From NCBI GenBank assembly GCA_023411225.1, contig JAEYPA010000187.1:1-32607 (forward strand): DNA of 32,607 nucleotides, read 5' to 3'. Each line of letters begins with the position of its first letter. Position 1 is the first letter of the stretch. The position numbers were made by a program, and so were the translations under genes. Shown in pieces: positions 7,387 through 15,490 of this stretch. The notes below the pieces were generated by a model. That model did no database searches and was not told the origin of the DNA. It was given only the letters and a program-made list of their open reading frames with translations. This DNA is from Bacillota bacterium (GTDB lineage Bacteria; Bacillota; Clostridia; Lachnospirales; Lachnospiraceae).

Positions 7387-8529
7387 TTAGTAACTTGCAA
7401 GTGTTGGTAATCCTAAATCATCCAATGCAATTTCTATATCAAACATGTTGTAATTCTTACTTCTAATAAAATAAGCAACAACCAAATCCACCTTGTTACA
7501 TGGAGACATTGCATAGCCTGCCATCATAAGCAAATCCTTTGTTTCATCCATATTAAGTTCTAAGGCTACTGCGATAGACAGCAACTTTTCCTTTGTAGGA
7601 TTTACCTGACTTTTCATAAGCTTAGAAAAATACTGCTTTGTCAGATTTGCTTTCTTATACACTTGGGAGTTCTTGTATCCCTTCTTATTGATTAACTGTT
7701 GCAGATACTGACAGAAAGGATCTTCAATATTATTAATATAATGATCTAATCCATGTCTTGGCTCTTGGTCTGAAAATGCTAAAGTAGGACGTGGAGCTTC
7801 TATTCTATTACATACCCTGTCGGCCCGTATATCTTGTATATTGCTCTCATTTGGCACTGGCTTGTCAGACTCAACCCATGAATCAGCCTCTTTATCATCC
7901 TCTTCTATACGAGCAGATTTATAACAAATCTCATCTACATAAGAGCAGCTATCAAGAGTCTCTGGTACCCAACTGACATATTCCTTCTGTAAAGCACCAG
8001 CTACATAATTGTCATCAATGTATTCGCGTAATCCCCGGAACATTTTCTCAGATACAGAAACAGATTTCTGGTCAAATACAACCAGATAAATCTCCATATC
8101 GTATTTTTCAAGGAACCGACTAAATGCATCCACTGCAATTCGAAGGGCCATTTCTCTTGGAAAACCATAGGTACCTGTAGATAGCAATGGAAAAGCGATG
8201 GACGCTAAGCCCAGTTTGTATGCTTCCTGCAAACTTTTGTCATAGCAGGAACGCAAAAGTTCTTCCTCACCATGGGTTCCACCATTCCACCATGGACCTG
8301 ATGTATGAATAATGTATCTCGCAGACAATCCAAAGGCAGGAGTTACACCAACAGTTCCCTCTGGCAACTCGCCTATGCTTTCCCTGGCTGCCAAAAGTAG
8401 TTCCTGCCCAGCCACTTCATAGATTGCAGAATCGACACCATCACCTATTGCCACATCAGGATTAGCAGTATTGACAATTGCATCTGCTGTCACTTTTGTT
8501 ATATCGTTACGAATAATTTGAAATGCCAT
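7387..8529 (-). CDS. Macro-domain protein with C-terminal helical/HTH-like domain
   Basis: A 380-residue protein. Residues 1-175 form a macro domain that would bind ADP-ribose or remove it (or the O-acetyl group of O-acetyl-ADP-ribose): NDITKVTADAIVNTANPDV with Asn20 and Asn23, the GDGVDSAIYEVAG loop (29-41) and the phosphate-binding STGTYGFP loop (117-124). A polar linker (about 190-265) follows. Residues 270-380 are helical, with YKNSQVYKKANLTKQYFSKLM and NPTKEKLLSIAVALELNMDETKDLLMMAGY, which resembles an XRE-type HTH of a kind often seen in Firmicute signalling proteins. Cytoplasmic. It precedes the vWA gene and may be co-transcribed with it. Whether it is an enzyme, a sensor or a DNA-binding regulator cannot be decided from sequence. 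Confidence 0.85.
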   Translation of the reverse strand: MAFQIIRNDITKVTADAIVNTANPDVAIGDGVDSAIYEVAGQELLLAARESIGELPEGTVGVTPAFGLSARYIIHTSGPWWNGGTHGEEELLRSCYDKSLQEAYKLGLASIAFPLLSTGTYGFPREMALRIAVDAFSRFLEKYDMEIYLVVFDQKSVSVSEKMFRGLREYIDDNYVAGALQKEYVSWVPETLDSCSYVDEICYKSARIEEDDKEADSWVESDKPVPNESNIQDIRADRVCNRIEAPRPTLAFSDQEPRHGLDHYINNIEDPFCQYLQQLINKKGYKNSQVYKKANLTKQYFSKLMKSQVNPTKEKLLSIAVALELNMDETKDLLMMAGYAMSPCNKVDLVVAYFIRSKNYNMFDIEIALDDLGLPTLASY

Positions 8530-8953
8530 AAGATTATCCTTTCCTCATAGTATGTAGTATCAATATAATTTCATTTATAGCAAAACCGCTCGAACCCCTA
8601 ATTGGTATTACTATAAGTATAAGTACTACGACAAGTAATAGCAACTGGGATTTGGTTGTTTCGTATATGATAAAAATCCATTGCCACGATCATCAAAAGT
8701 AATACTTTTAAAATCTTTTCTACACCCTTATTATCAATATGTTTTATAGCTGACGTTTCTTCCAATATCTGTCCAAAATACTCCTCTTTCTATCATTGTA
8801 AACATGGACTTTGCAGGCACTTTAATAATCTATATCTTTCCACTTTAAAGAATTCCATGTTCAATCAGGATGCAGTCTATTTCCCTCATACCGCTTCCAT
8901 TAGTGTAAGTTTGAAAAGTCCATCGCCTTTTTATTCCTATTGGTATACAAATA
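8530..8953. other. Intergenic stretch without recognisable gene
   Basis: About 420 bases between the macro-domain gene and the terminator of the trehalose operon. I see no convincing ORF, RNA gene or repeat. The base composition is AT-rich and ordinary. The promoter of the macro-domain gene must lie in the left part, but no clear hexamers stand out. Confidence 0.5.
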
Positions 8954-8998
8954 ACATAAGGACTGAACCATTCATATAATGGTATCAGCCCTTATGTG
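8954..8998 (-). terminator. Terminator-like hairpin after the trehalose operon
   Basis: ACATAAGG-CTGA-CCATT (8954-8972) pairs with AATGGT-TCAG-CCTTATGT (8979-8998) with two mismatches. It is placed directly after the HPr stop codon. On the minus strand it is followed only by TTATTTGT, so the T-tract is modest. Confidence 0.65.
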
Positions 8999-9004
8999 TA
9001 TATC

Positions 9005-9259
9005 CTATAAATTAGCCTCGAAGAAGCTCTTTATCTCATTGGCCACAGATTCATCCTCTGTATCTACACTAACATGAATCATGTCACCATGCTTTACTCC
9101 TAACTGCATAATTGCCATTAATCTAGTAGCATCTGCTGACTTACCATCCTTAGCTACCACCACACTGCATCCGGCCTCTTTGGCTTTCTTAACCAGTAAA
9201 CCAGCTGGTCTGGCATGGATACCTATTTCATCTTTAATTACATAATCAAACTCTATCAT
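9005..9259 (-). CDS. HPr-family phosphocarrier protein lacking regulatory Ser46
   Basis: An 84-residue HPr-like protein that would carry phosphate from enzyme I to an EIIA domain. The active-site His15 is in a perfect GIHARPAG context. At position 46, where Firmicute HPr has the serine phosphorylated by HPr kinase, this protein has Arg (ATRLMAIMQLGV in place of the usual LKSIMGVMSLGV), with Thr45 next to it. It should still phosphorylate sugars but should not serve as the CcpA corepressor. It is the last gene of the trehalose operon, 12 bases after the hydrolase, so it is probably a dedicated or trehalose-induced paralogue rather than the housekeeping ptsH. Crh is different: it loses His15 and keeps Ser46. 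Confidence 0.9.
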   Translation of the reverse strand: MIEFDYVIKDEIGIHARPAGLLVKKAKEAGCSVVVAKDGKSADATRLMAIMQLGVKHGDMIHVSVDTEDESVANEIKSFFEANL

Positions 9260-9271
9260 CTTTTAAATACC

Positions 9272-10915
9272 TCATTTCTTCTCTAATACAATTGTTTCAT
9301 ATGGCCTAAGCTTTATCCTACCATTCTCAATTGCCTGTAGGGAATTATAGTTACCAAGGATTCTATCCCAATTCTTTAACTCTATCGTGAGTTCAATTGT
9401 TTTGTCTTCACCAGAAAAGTTATTGAATACAATCAGTTCCTCTTCATGAAGATATCTTCTATAAGCAAGAACATGATCTTTGTTACGAGCGATAAACTCG
9501 ATACCGCCTTTTGCAATAACAGGCTTTTGTTTCCTTAAAAGAATCAGTCTTCGGTAGTAGCTAAAGATGGAATCCTCCTCCGACACCTGTGCGGCAGCAT
9601 TAATATTCTTGTAGTTCTCATTAACCTCTATCCAGGGTTCACAGTGGGAGAATCCGGCATACTGTTCACCGCTCCACTGCATTGGTGTCCGGGCGTTGTC
9701 TCTGGATCGATTACTAAGAATATCTAAAGCTTCCTTTTCCTCTAAGCCCTGTTCACACAAAATATGATAGTAATTGAGACTTTCCACATCTCGATACTTA
9801 CTGATATCCGAAAAACCTGCATTGGTCATACCAAGCTCTTCTCCCTGATAGATATAAGGAGTTCCACGCATCAGATGTATACAGGTAGCAAGCATCTTTG
9901 CAGATTCCTTCCAATATCTCTTTGTATCACCTATGCGGGATACGATTCTTGGTTGGTCATGATTACACCAGAATACTGCATTCCAGCCATGTTCCTTTTG
10001 CATCCCTTCTTGCCAGTCAAAGAATAGCTGCTTTAATTCCTCTATATCTGCCTCTTTTATCTTCCATTTGTCTCCATCCTTATAATCCACTTTAAGATGA
10101 TGGAAGTTAAAGCACATCGAGAGCTCCTTTTCTTCAGGGTTAGAATAACGGATGCAATGCTCCATGGAGGTAGAGGACATCTCCCCTACTGTAACCATTT
10201 CTTCGATTCCAGCATCTCTAACCATTTCCTTTAAAAACTCATGAACATAAGGGCCATCGGTATAGAATCGCCGTCCATCACCCTCATAGTCATCCATAAA
10301 CTTCTCTGGTTTGGAGATTAGATTAACTACATCAAAGCGAAATCCTTTGATTCCTTTCTCCTTCCAGAAACGTAGTACATTCTTTAATTCTTTCCTAACT
10401 TCTGGATTATTCCAGTTGAGATCTGCCTGAGTCTTATCAAAAAGATGAAGATACCATTTCTCCAACCCAGGAACGTATTCCCAGGCTGGACCGCCAAACT
10501 TGGATTGCCAGTTAGTTGGTAATTTATCTGGACTACCATCTTTAAACAAATAGTAATCCAAATACTTAGGATCTCCTGACAGAGCCTTTTGAAACCATTC
10601 ATGGCTAGTAGAGGTATGATTAAAGACCATATCAAACATCAGACCAATTCCGCGTTTGTCTGCCTCTTTAATCAGCTCTTCTACATCCTCCATCGTTCCA
10701 AAGGCGGGATCAATGCTTAGATAATCTGACACATCATATCCATTATCATTCTGGGGAGAAAGAAAGAAAGGGGTACTCCATATATAATCAATGCCCAGTT
10801 TTTCTAGATAGTCAAGTTTCTCAATAATTCCTCTTATATCACCAATACCATCATTGTTAGAATCCTTAAATGACTTTGGATATATCTGATATACTACCTT
10901 ATCTGCAAAATCCAT
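9272..10915 (-). CDS. treA: Trehalose-6-phosphate hydrolase (GH13)
   Basis: A 547-residue cytoplasmic enzyme that splits trehalose 6-phosphate into glucose and glucose 6-phosphate. It has the GH13 motifs: FDMVFNH (94-100), GFRFDVVNLI with nucleophile Asp195, TVGEMSS with acid/base Glu245, and NHDQPR with Asp320. The start VVYQIYPKSFKDSNNDGIGDIRGI and the calcium-site-like loop are typical of oligo-1,6-glucosidase and TreA/TreC enzymes. Assignment to trehalose 6-phosphate rests on the adjacent trehalose-type PTS gene (14 bases) and TreR-like repressor, since oligo-1,6-glucosidases look very similar. Length matches B. subtilis TreA (about 560). Also called treC in enteric bacteria. Confidence 0.9.
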   Translation of the reverse strand: MDFADKVVYQIYPKSFKDSNNDGIGDIRGIIEKLDYLEKLGIDYIWSTPFFLSPQNDNGYDVSDYLSIDPAFGTMEDVEELIKEADKRGIGLMFDMVFNHTSTSHEWFQKALSGDPKYLDYYLFKDGSPDKLPTNWQSKFGGPAWEYVPGLEKWYLHLFDKTQADLNWNNPEVRKELKNVLRFWKEKGIKGFRFDVVNLISKPEKFMDDYEGDGRRFYTDGPYVHEFLKEMVRDAGIEEMVTVGEMSSTSMEHCIRYSNPEEKELSMCFNFHHLKVDYKDGDKWKIKEADIEELKQLFFDWQEGMQKEHGWNAVFWCNHDQPRIVSRIGDTKRYWKESAKMLATCIHLMRGTPYIYQGEELGMTNAGFSDISKYRDVESLNYYHILCEQGLEEKEALDILSNRSRDNARTPMQWSGEQYAGFSHCEPWIEVNENYKNINAAAQVSEEDSIFSYYRRLILLRKQKPVIAKGGIEFIARNKDHVLAYRRYLHEEELIVFNNFSGEDKTIELTIELKNWDRILGNYNSLQAIENGRIKLRPYETIVLEKK

Positions 10916-10929
10916 TTTATTTCTCCTGT

Positions 10930-12852
10930 TTACTCAAAGGTTACAATCGTTGTCTCCCTTGCTACTGCCTTACTACCTGTGATGAATTGAATGTTTTTGG
11001 CTGTACCTTGCTCAGTAATTACCAAGATGGTTGTATCAGCATGGCCTGCCTTTTTTATCTTTTCTTTATCAAAACGAATTAATGGGGTTCCTCTGGTTAC
11101 GTATTGATCCTGTTTTACCAGGTACTCAAAGCCGTCCCCTTTCATATTCACTGTATCTAAGCCAACATGAATTAGTATTTCCATCCCATTGTCTGCGACT
11201 ATACCGCAGGCATGTCTAGAATCTTCAATTAATGCGGATATCTTACCGGAAATAGGTGCATATACCAAATCATTTTCCGGAATAATAGCTAAACCCTCTC
11301 CTAAGGTACCCTCTGAAAATACGCCATCATTTACTTCCTTTAAGGTAATGACCTGACCATCTAAGAAAGCGCTCATAGTAGTCTCGTTGGTAACTTCTAC
11401 TTTAGGAGCCTCTTCTTTTACTATTAGCTCCCCGGTTTTAGAAGAGAGTTTCTTCTTACCAATAGTGAAGGTAAGTAAAAATGGTACGCCGATTGCTACT
11501 GCCATAGCAATGGCAAAGGTAAGCATGTTCTCTACTTTGATGGATAGAATTCCTGGGATTCCACCAACACCTATGGAATGAGCTGTGGTGGACGTAGCTA
11601 CAGAAATTACTGCTGCGCAGGCAGAACCAATCATGGCGCTTAAAAATGGGAAGCTGTATTTTAAGTTAACACCAAACATAGCAGGCTCTGTAACTCCTAA
11701 ATAGCAGGAAATCATAGAAGGAATATTAACCTCCTGAGCCTTAGCATTCTTTTTCTGTAAGATAATCATAGCCAATACTGCAGAGCCCTGAGCGATATTG
11801 GATAATGCAATCATTGGCCATAGCATAGTTCCGTCAAAGGTCCCGATGAGCTGAAGATCAATGGCATTACTCATATGATGCAAACCAGTAATAACCAGTG
11901 GTGCATAGAAAAAGCCAAAGATGGCAGCAAACACAATCTTAAAGGTACCGGTAATTCCAGCATAAACCACGTCGGAGATTACATCGCCAATCTTCCAACC
12001 AATTGGTCCAAGAACAGCATGTGCAGCGATTACTGCTAAAAGTAAACTACAAAATGGAACTACAATCATGGAGATTGCCTGTGGTGTAATCTTGCGGAAG
12101 AACTTCTCTAGATATACCAGAGTGAAAGCTGCTAGGATTGCTGGAATAACTTGTGCCTGGTAACCAATTTTATTAAGGGTAAATGCTCCGAAATCCCATA
12201 CTGGAATATCAGCTACTGCAGTAGTTCCTACTGCATATGCATTTAAAAGCTGCCCGGAAACCAAGGTCAAACCAAGAATGATACCAAGAATCTGGGTAGT
12301 ACCCATTTTCTTTGTCACAGACCAACAGATTCCTACAGGTAGCATATGGAAGATTGCTTCTGCAATCAGCCAGAGAAAACTATCCACTCCAGCCCAGAAG
12401 GTACTAATATCTACTAGGGTCTTGGTTCCATTCTCAAACATCTGAATACTATCTATAACATTACGAAAACCTAATATAAGACCACCGACGATAATGGCAG
12501 GGATCAATGGTGCAAATACTTCAGCTAAGGCTGTCACTGCTCGTTGCAGTGGATTCTGATTCTTCTTAGCAGCCTGCTTTACCTGATCCTTGGATACCCC
12601 TTCAATTCCTGCTACTGCAACAAAATCATTATAGAATGCTGCAACATCATTACCAATAATAATCTGAAACTGACCTGACTGGGTAAAACTTCCCTTTACT
12701 GACTTCAAATCTTCTATCTTTTGTATATCTGCCTTCTTTGGATCTGTCAGTACAAAACGCATACGGGTCATACAGTGGGATACTGCACTAATGTTCTGTT
12801 TTCCTCCGACTAGTGTTAGAAGCTCATTGGCCTCCTGAGTATACTTGCCCAT
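10930..12852 (-). CDS. treP: PTS trehalose-specific enzyme IIBCA
   Basis: A 640-residue membrane protein that imports trehalose and phosphorylates it at C6. Residues 1-85 are EIIB, with phospho-Cys27 in SHCMTRMRF. About 105-465 are the hydrophobic EIIC channel, including GLHHMSNAIDLQLIG and CYLGVTEPAMFGVNL. About 490-640 are an EIIA of the glucose family, with His547 and active-site His562 (ILIHVGLDTVNMKG) spaced 15 residues apart as in E. coli EIIA-Glc. Having its own EIIA, it needs only HPr, which the same operon supplies. Trehalose specificity over sucrose or beta-glucosides is inferred from the hydrolase and TreR neighbours. Its promoter carries an operator between -35 and -10 and another just past the start of transcription. 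Confidence 0.9.
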   Translation of the reverse strand: MGKYTQEANELLTLVGGKQNISAVSHCMTRMRFVLTDPKKADIQKIEDLKSVKGSFTQSGQFQIIIGNDVAAFYNDFVAVAGIEGVSKDQVKQAAKKNQNPLQRAVTALAEVFAPLIPAIIVGGLILGFRNVIDSIQMFENGTKTLVDISTFWAGVDSFLWLIAEAIFHMLPVGICWSVTKKMGTTQILGIILGLTLVSGQLLNAYAVGTTAVADIPVWDFGAFTLNKIGYQAQVIPAILAAFTLVYLEKFFRKITPQAISMIVVPFCSLLLAVIAAHAVLGPIGWKIGDVISDVVYAGITGTFKIVFAAIFGFFYAPLVITGLHHMSNAIDLQLIGTFDGTMLWPMIALSNIAQGSAVLAMIILQKKNAKAQEVNIPSMISCYLGVTEPAMFGVNLKYSFPFLSAMIGSACAAVISVATSTTAHSIGVGGIPGILSIKVENMLTFAIAMAVAIGVPFLLTFTIGKKKLSSKTGELIVKEEAPKVEVTNETTMSAFLDGQVITLKEVNDGVFSEGTLGEGLAIIPENDLVYAPISGKISALIEDSRHACGIVADNGMEILIHVGLDTVNMKGDGFEYLVKQDQYVTRGTPLIRFDKEKIKKAGHADTTILVITEQGTAKNIQFITGSKAVARETTIVTFE

Positions 12853-12880
12853 TTGAATCCTCCTTTACCTATTACCGTTA

Positions 12881-12894
12881 ACTTGTTTAAACAT
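12881..12894. promoter_or_regulatory. TreR operator 1 (downstream of treP -10)
   Basis: ACTTGTTTAAACAT, with the palindromic core TGTTTAAACA. It lies about 10 bases into the treP transcript and is the exact reverse complement of operator 3. Confidence 0.75.
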
Positions 12895-12905
12895 CTTATA
12901 CTTAT

Positions 12906-12934
12906 TTTATAACATGCTTGTTTAAACAAGTCAA
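12906..12934 (-). promoter_or_regulatory. treP promoter
   Basis: On the minus strand TTGACT (12934-12929) and TATAAA (12911-12906) are separated by 17 bases. The central operator (12917-12930) covers the spacer and touches the -35 box, so a bound repressor would exclude RNA polymerase. Confidence 0.8.
12917..12930. promoter_or_regulatory. TreR operator 2 (central, perfect palindrome)
   Basis: CTTGTTTAAACAAG is a perfect 14-base palindrome placed between the -35 and -10 boxes of treP. Its centre is 35 bases from that of operator 1 and 89 bases from that of operator 3. Confidence 0.8.
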
Positions 12935-12978
12935 TATTTTTATTAAAAAAAGTAACATTTATTTACTAGCCGAATTGC

Positions 12979-13006
12979 TTGACAAGTATTTTTCATGATT
13001 TATAAT
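12979..13006 (+). promoter_or_regulatory. treR promoter
   Basis: Consensus TTGACA (12979-12984) and TATAAT (13001-13006) with a 16-base spacer. Operator 3 begins directly after the -10 box, which suggests autorepression. Confidence 0.85.
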
Positions 13007-13020
13007 ATGTTTAAACAAGT
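13007..13020. promoter_or_regulatory. TreR operator 3 (at treR start of transcription)
   Basis: ATGTTTAAACAAGT overlaps the expected transcription start of treR. Its core is identical to that of the other two operators. Confidence 0.75.
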
Positions 13021-13041
13021 ACACATAAAGGAGCTGGATCC

Positions 13042-13773
13042 ATGCCAAAGGCAATATTTCAATTTATATATAAGGATCTAAAGGAAAAAATCGAGAACCA
13101 GGAATATGGCTTTCAAGAGCTTCTTCCCTCTGAAAATATGCTAGTAGAAACATATGAGTGCTCCAGAAACACCATAAGGCGTGCTATCTCTATGCTAGCA
13201 CAGCAGGGCTATGTCCAATCTCTCCATGGAGTTGGTGTCAGAGTAATCTATCAGCCTGTGAAGCAGACCTTATTTTCTATAGGAGGAATAGAGTCCTATA
13301 AGGAATCTGCCCTTCGTAATGGCTTAACTCCTATTACAAAAGTAATTCAGTTTACAGAGTTAACAACTGATAAAAGAATCGCACAAAAAACAGGGTTTGT
13401 ACAGGGCTCTATTTTATACTATATTCAAAGGCTACGTTATCTGGAGGGAAAGGCTCTTATCCTGGATATCAATATGTTCTTAAAGGAGGCAGTTCCCGGA
13501 CTAACTAAAGAGATAGCCGAGAACTCTATCTATGATTACATTGAGGACACCCTAGGGATGTCCATTATTACTAGTAAACGACTGATGACAGTAGAACGTA
13601 TCACTGAGGTGGATGCAAAATACATGGATCTTAGCGATTATAATTGCCTGGCTGTGGTCAGTAGCCAGACCTATAATTCTGATGGAGTAATGTTTGAGTA
13701 TACCCAGTCCCGTCACAGGCCGGATTATTTCAGCTTTCAAGATACTGCCACCAGGCAAAAACCAACCTTATAA
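13042..13773 (+). CDS. treR: GntR-family trehalose operon repressor
   Basis: A 243-residue repressor of the HutC/TreR subfamily. Residues 1-70 are the winged HTH: FQFIYKDLKEKI, LPSENMLVETYECSRNTIRRAISML, then the wing GYVQSLHGVGVRV. Residues 85-235 are a UTRA effector domain, ending in FEYTQSRHRPDYFSF, which is typical of TreR. It would bind trehalose 6-phosphate and release the three TGTTTAAACA sites in the gap before the divergent treP gene. AAAGGAG lies shortly before the start. Its own promoter carries one of the operators. Confidence 0.9.
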   Translation: MPKAIFQFIYKDLKEKIENQEYGFQELLPSENMLVETYECSRNTIRRAISMLAQQGYVQSLHGVGVRVIYQPVKQTLFSIGGIESYKESALRNGLTPITKVIQFTELTTDKRIAQKTGFVQGSILYYIQRLRYLEGKALILDINMFLKEAVPGLTKEIAENSIYDYIEDTLGMSIITSKRLMTVERITEVDAKYMDLSDYNCLAVVSSQTYNSDGVMFEYTQSRHRPDYFSFQDTATRQKPTL

Positions 13774-13981
13774 GGTGGTCTCCCGGGAGCTTGTGATGCT
13801 AACACTTGATCTTAAGCCTATTATTATTCTTTGACCAATTTGCATAACGAAAAACATTGGTACTATTACTATAGTATACCCAGTTCTCCTACCTTACAAT
13901 TTCAGATTTGTTGAAAAAATTGTGTATTTCAATCATGACCTAACATAGCAAATGACTTTTTAAAGATAGCCCCAAAAAGTA

Positions 13982-14011
13982 GGCTTTGCACTAATTTCTT
14001 AGTGCAAAGCC
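13982..14011. terminator. Bidirectional terminator containing the GH43 stop codon
   Basis: A perfect 13-base inverted repeat, GGCTTTGCACTAA and TTAGTGCAAAGCC, around TTTC. On the minus strand it is followed by TACTTTTTGG and on the plus strand by CATTTTTC. The last codons of the GH43 gene and its stop (13999-14001) lie inside the right arm. It ends the minus-strand hydrolase operon and probably also the convergent treR transcript. Confidence 0.85.
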
Positions 14012-15477
14012 CATTTTTCAAAACATGTCTGTACATTTCCCTCTGCAAAGAAACCTATAAAGCATCCAGTAAATGTCATTACCATACATTCTGTTGACAA
14101 CAACTGGGTTCTTCCTGTTCCTATTTTTTGCATGGAATTTTCACTAAAGCCTGCATAAAAACAATACTCATATTTATCAGCTTCTATTTTAAGAAGTACT
14201 TTCTTCCCTCGCGGTACTTCCATTCCTGATACCTCTGTCTCCATATCTCCTACCCGTTTTCTCAGTACCACAACTTGTTTCTCATTCTGTTGTTTTACTG
14301 CTAAATCATAATGATGCTCATTAGTATGATAAACAGTGATTCCAGCTATTGCCCCATCCTCTTTCGTATGGGTATCTACCCATACTTGAGTTTCTACATC
14401 AAATTGCTGCTGTCTTCTTCCTATAAAGGTAGGAGAACTACAATCATTTAATGTTACCTGACTTCCCGTTAACTTAAACTTCTTTTCCTGTAAATTTAAC
14501 TGATAGTTGTCCATTACAGGATTTCTAACATGTACCCATGCGAAAGGATTTTCTCCGATTTCAACTTTGGTATCAACGGGTACACGATCTACTTCCATAT
14601 AAGGTAACACTGTCTTGCCCTCATTTACAACTGGCCATCCCTCTTCATTCCAAGATACTGGTGCCAACATAGTTTCCCTACCTATGTGATGTAACATATA
14701 CTGGGTAGTACGTATTCCATGAAATACCATCCAAATATCACCTTTTGAGGTTTCTATGAAGTCACCATGACCTACTGCCTGAAAATGATTCAGCATAGTG
14801 TCTCGATGGCTTAGGATAGGATTGTGTGGACAATTTTCAAAAGGCCCCCACGGAGACTTTCCTCTAGAGATAGTAACCATATGCCCATACTCAGTACCAC
14901 CTTCTGCCGCCAAAAGGTAATACCATCCATTTCTTACAAACATATGAGGTGCTTCTGGATACTTACCACCATTACCTTTCCAGATAACAGATGTTTCTGT
15001 CTTCATTTCCCCAGTCTCAATATCAATGATACATTGACCAATTGCCTGATCATCTGGTAAATCGTATGTACTTGTTAAATAGACAGTTCCATCCTCATCA
15101 AAGAATAAGGATGGGTCGATTCCGCCTTGTTTTACCCATACCGGTTCTGACCACTGGCCTCTAATTTCATCTGTCCATACGTAGAAATTACCACCATTTC
15201 CAAAGTTAGTAGAGGATACATAGAATCGACCATTGTGATAGCGAATAGTAGGTGCCCATATACCATAGGATGCCCTACAATCTCCCAAGTATAACTGGGA
15301 GGGTCTCGTCAATACATGTCCTATCTGTTCCCAATGGATTAAGTCTCTGCTATGAAATAGAGGAATTCCTGGAAAATACTCAAATGAACTTGTCACAAGA
15401 TAGTAATCCTCTCCATCCTTACACACACTTGGATCCGGATAAAAACCTGGAATTATGGGATTCTCATATGCTATCAT
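13999..15477 (-). CDS. GH43 beta-xylosidase / alpha-L-arabinofuranosidase
   Basis: A 492-residue glycoside hydrolase without signal peptide, so it acts on imported oligosaccharides. The five-bladed propeller carries the three GH43 acids: base Asp15 (FYPDPS), pKa-tuning Asp121 (GIDPSLFFD) and acid Glu175 (KYPEAPHMF). The start NPIIPGFYPDPSVCKDGEDYYLVTSSFEYFPG is that of XynB-type enzymes with a C-terminal beta-sandwich (about 320-492), which this protein also has. Third gene of the hydrolase operon, 13 bases after GH127, with GGAGAG before the start. Subfamily members cleave xylose or arabinofuranose from xylan or arabinan fragments. The context with GH127 leans to arabinose-containing glycans. 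Confidence 0.88.
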   Translation of the reverse strand: MIAYENPIIPGFYPDPSVCKDGEDYYLVTSSFEYFPGIPLFHSRDLIHWEQIGHVLTRPSQLYLGDCRASYGIWAPTIRYHNGRFYVSSTNFGNGGNFYVWTDEIRGQWSEPVWVKQGGIDPSLFFDEDGTVYLTSTYDLPDDQAIGQCIIDIETGEMKTETSVIWKGNGGKYPEAPHMFVRNGWYYLLAAEGGTEYGHMVTISRGKSPWGPFENCPHNPILSHRDTMLNHFQAVGHGDFIETSKGDIWMVFHGIRTTQYMLHHIGRETMLAPVSWNEEGWPVVNEGKTVLPYMEVDRVPVDTKVEIGENPFAWVHVRNPVMDNYQLNLQEKKFKLTGSQVTLNDCSSPTFIGRRQQQFDVETQVWVDTHTKEDGAIAGITVYHTNEHHYDLAVKQQNEKQVVVLRKRVGDMETEVSGMEVPRGKKVLLKIEADKYEYCFYAGFSENSMQKIGTGRTQLLSTECMVMTFTGCFIGFFAEGNVQTCFEKWALH

Positions 15478-15490
15478 TTTGCTCTCCTAT

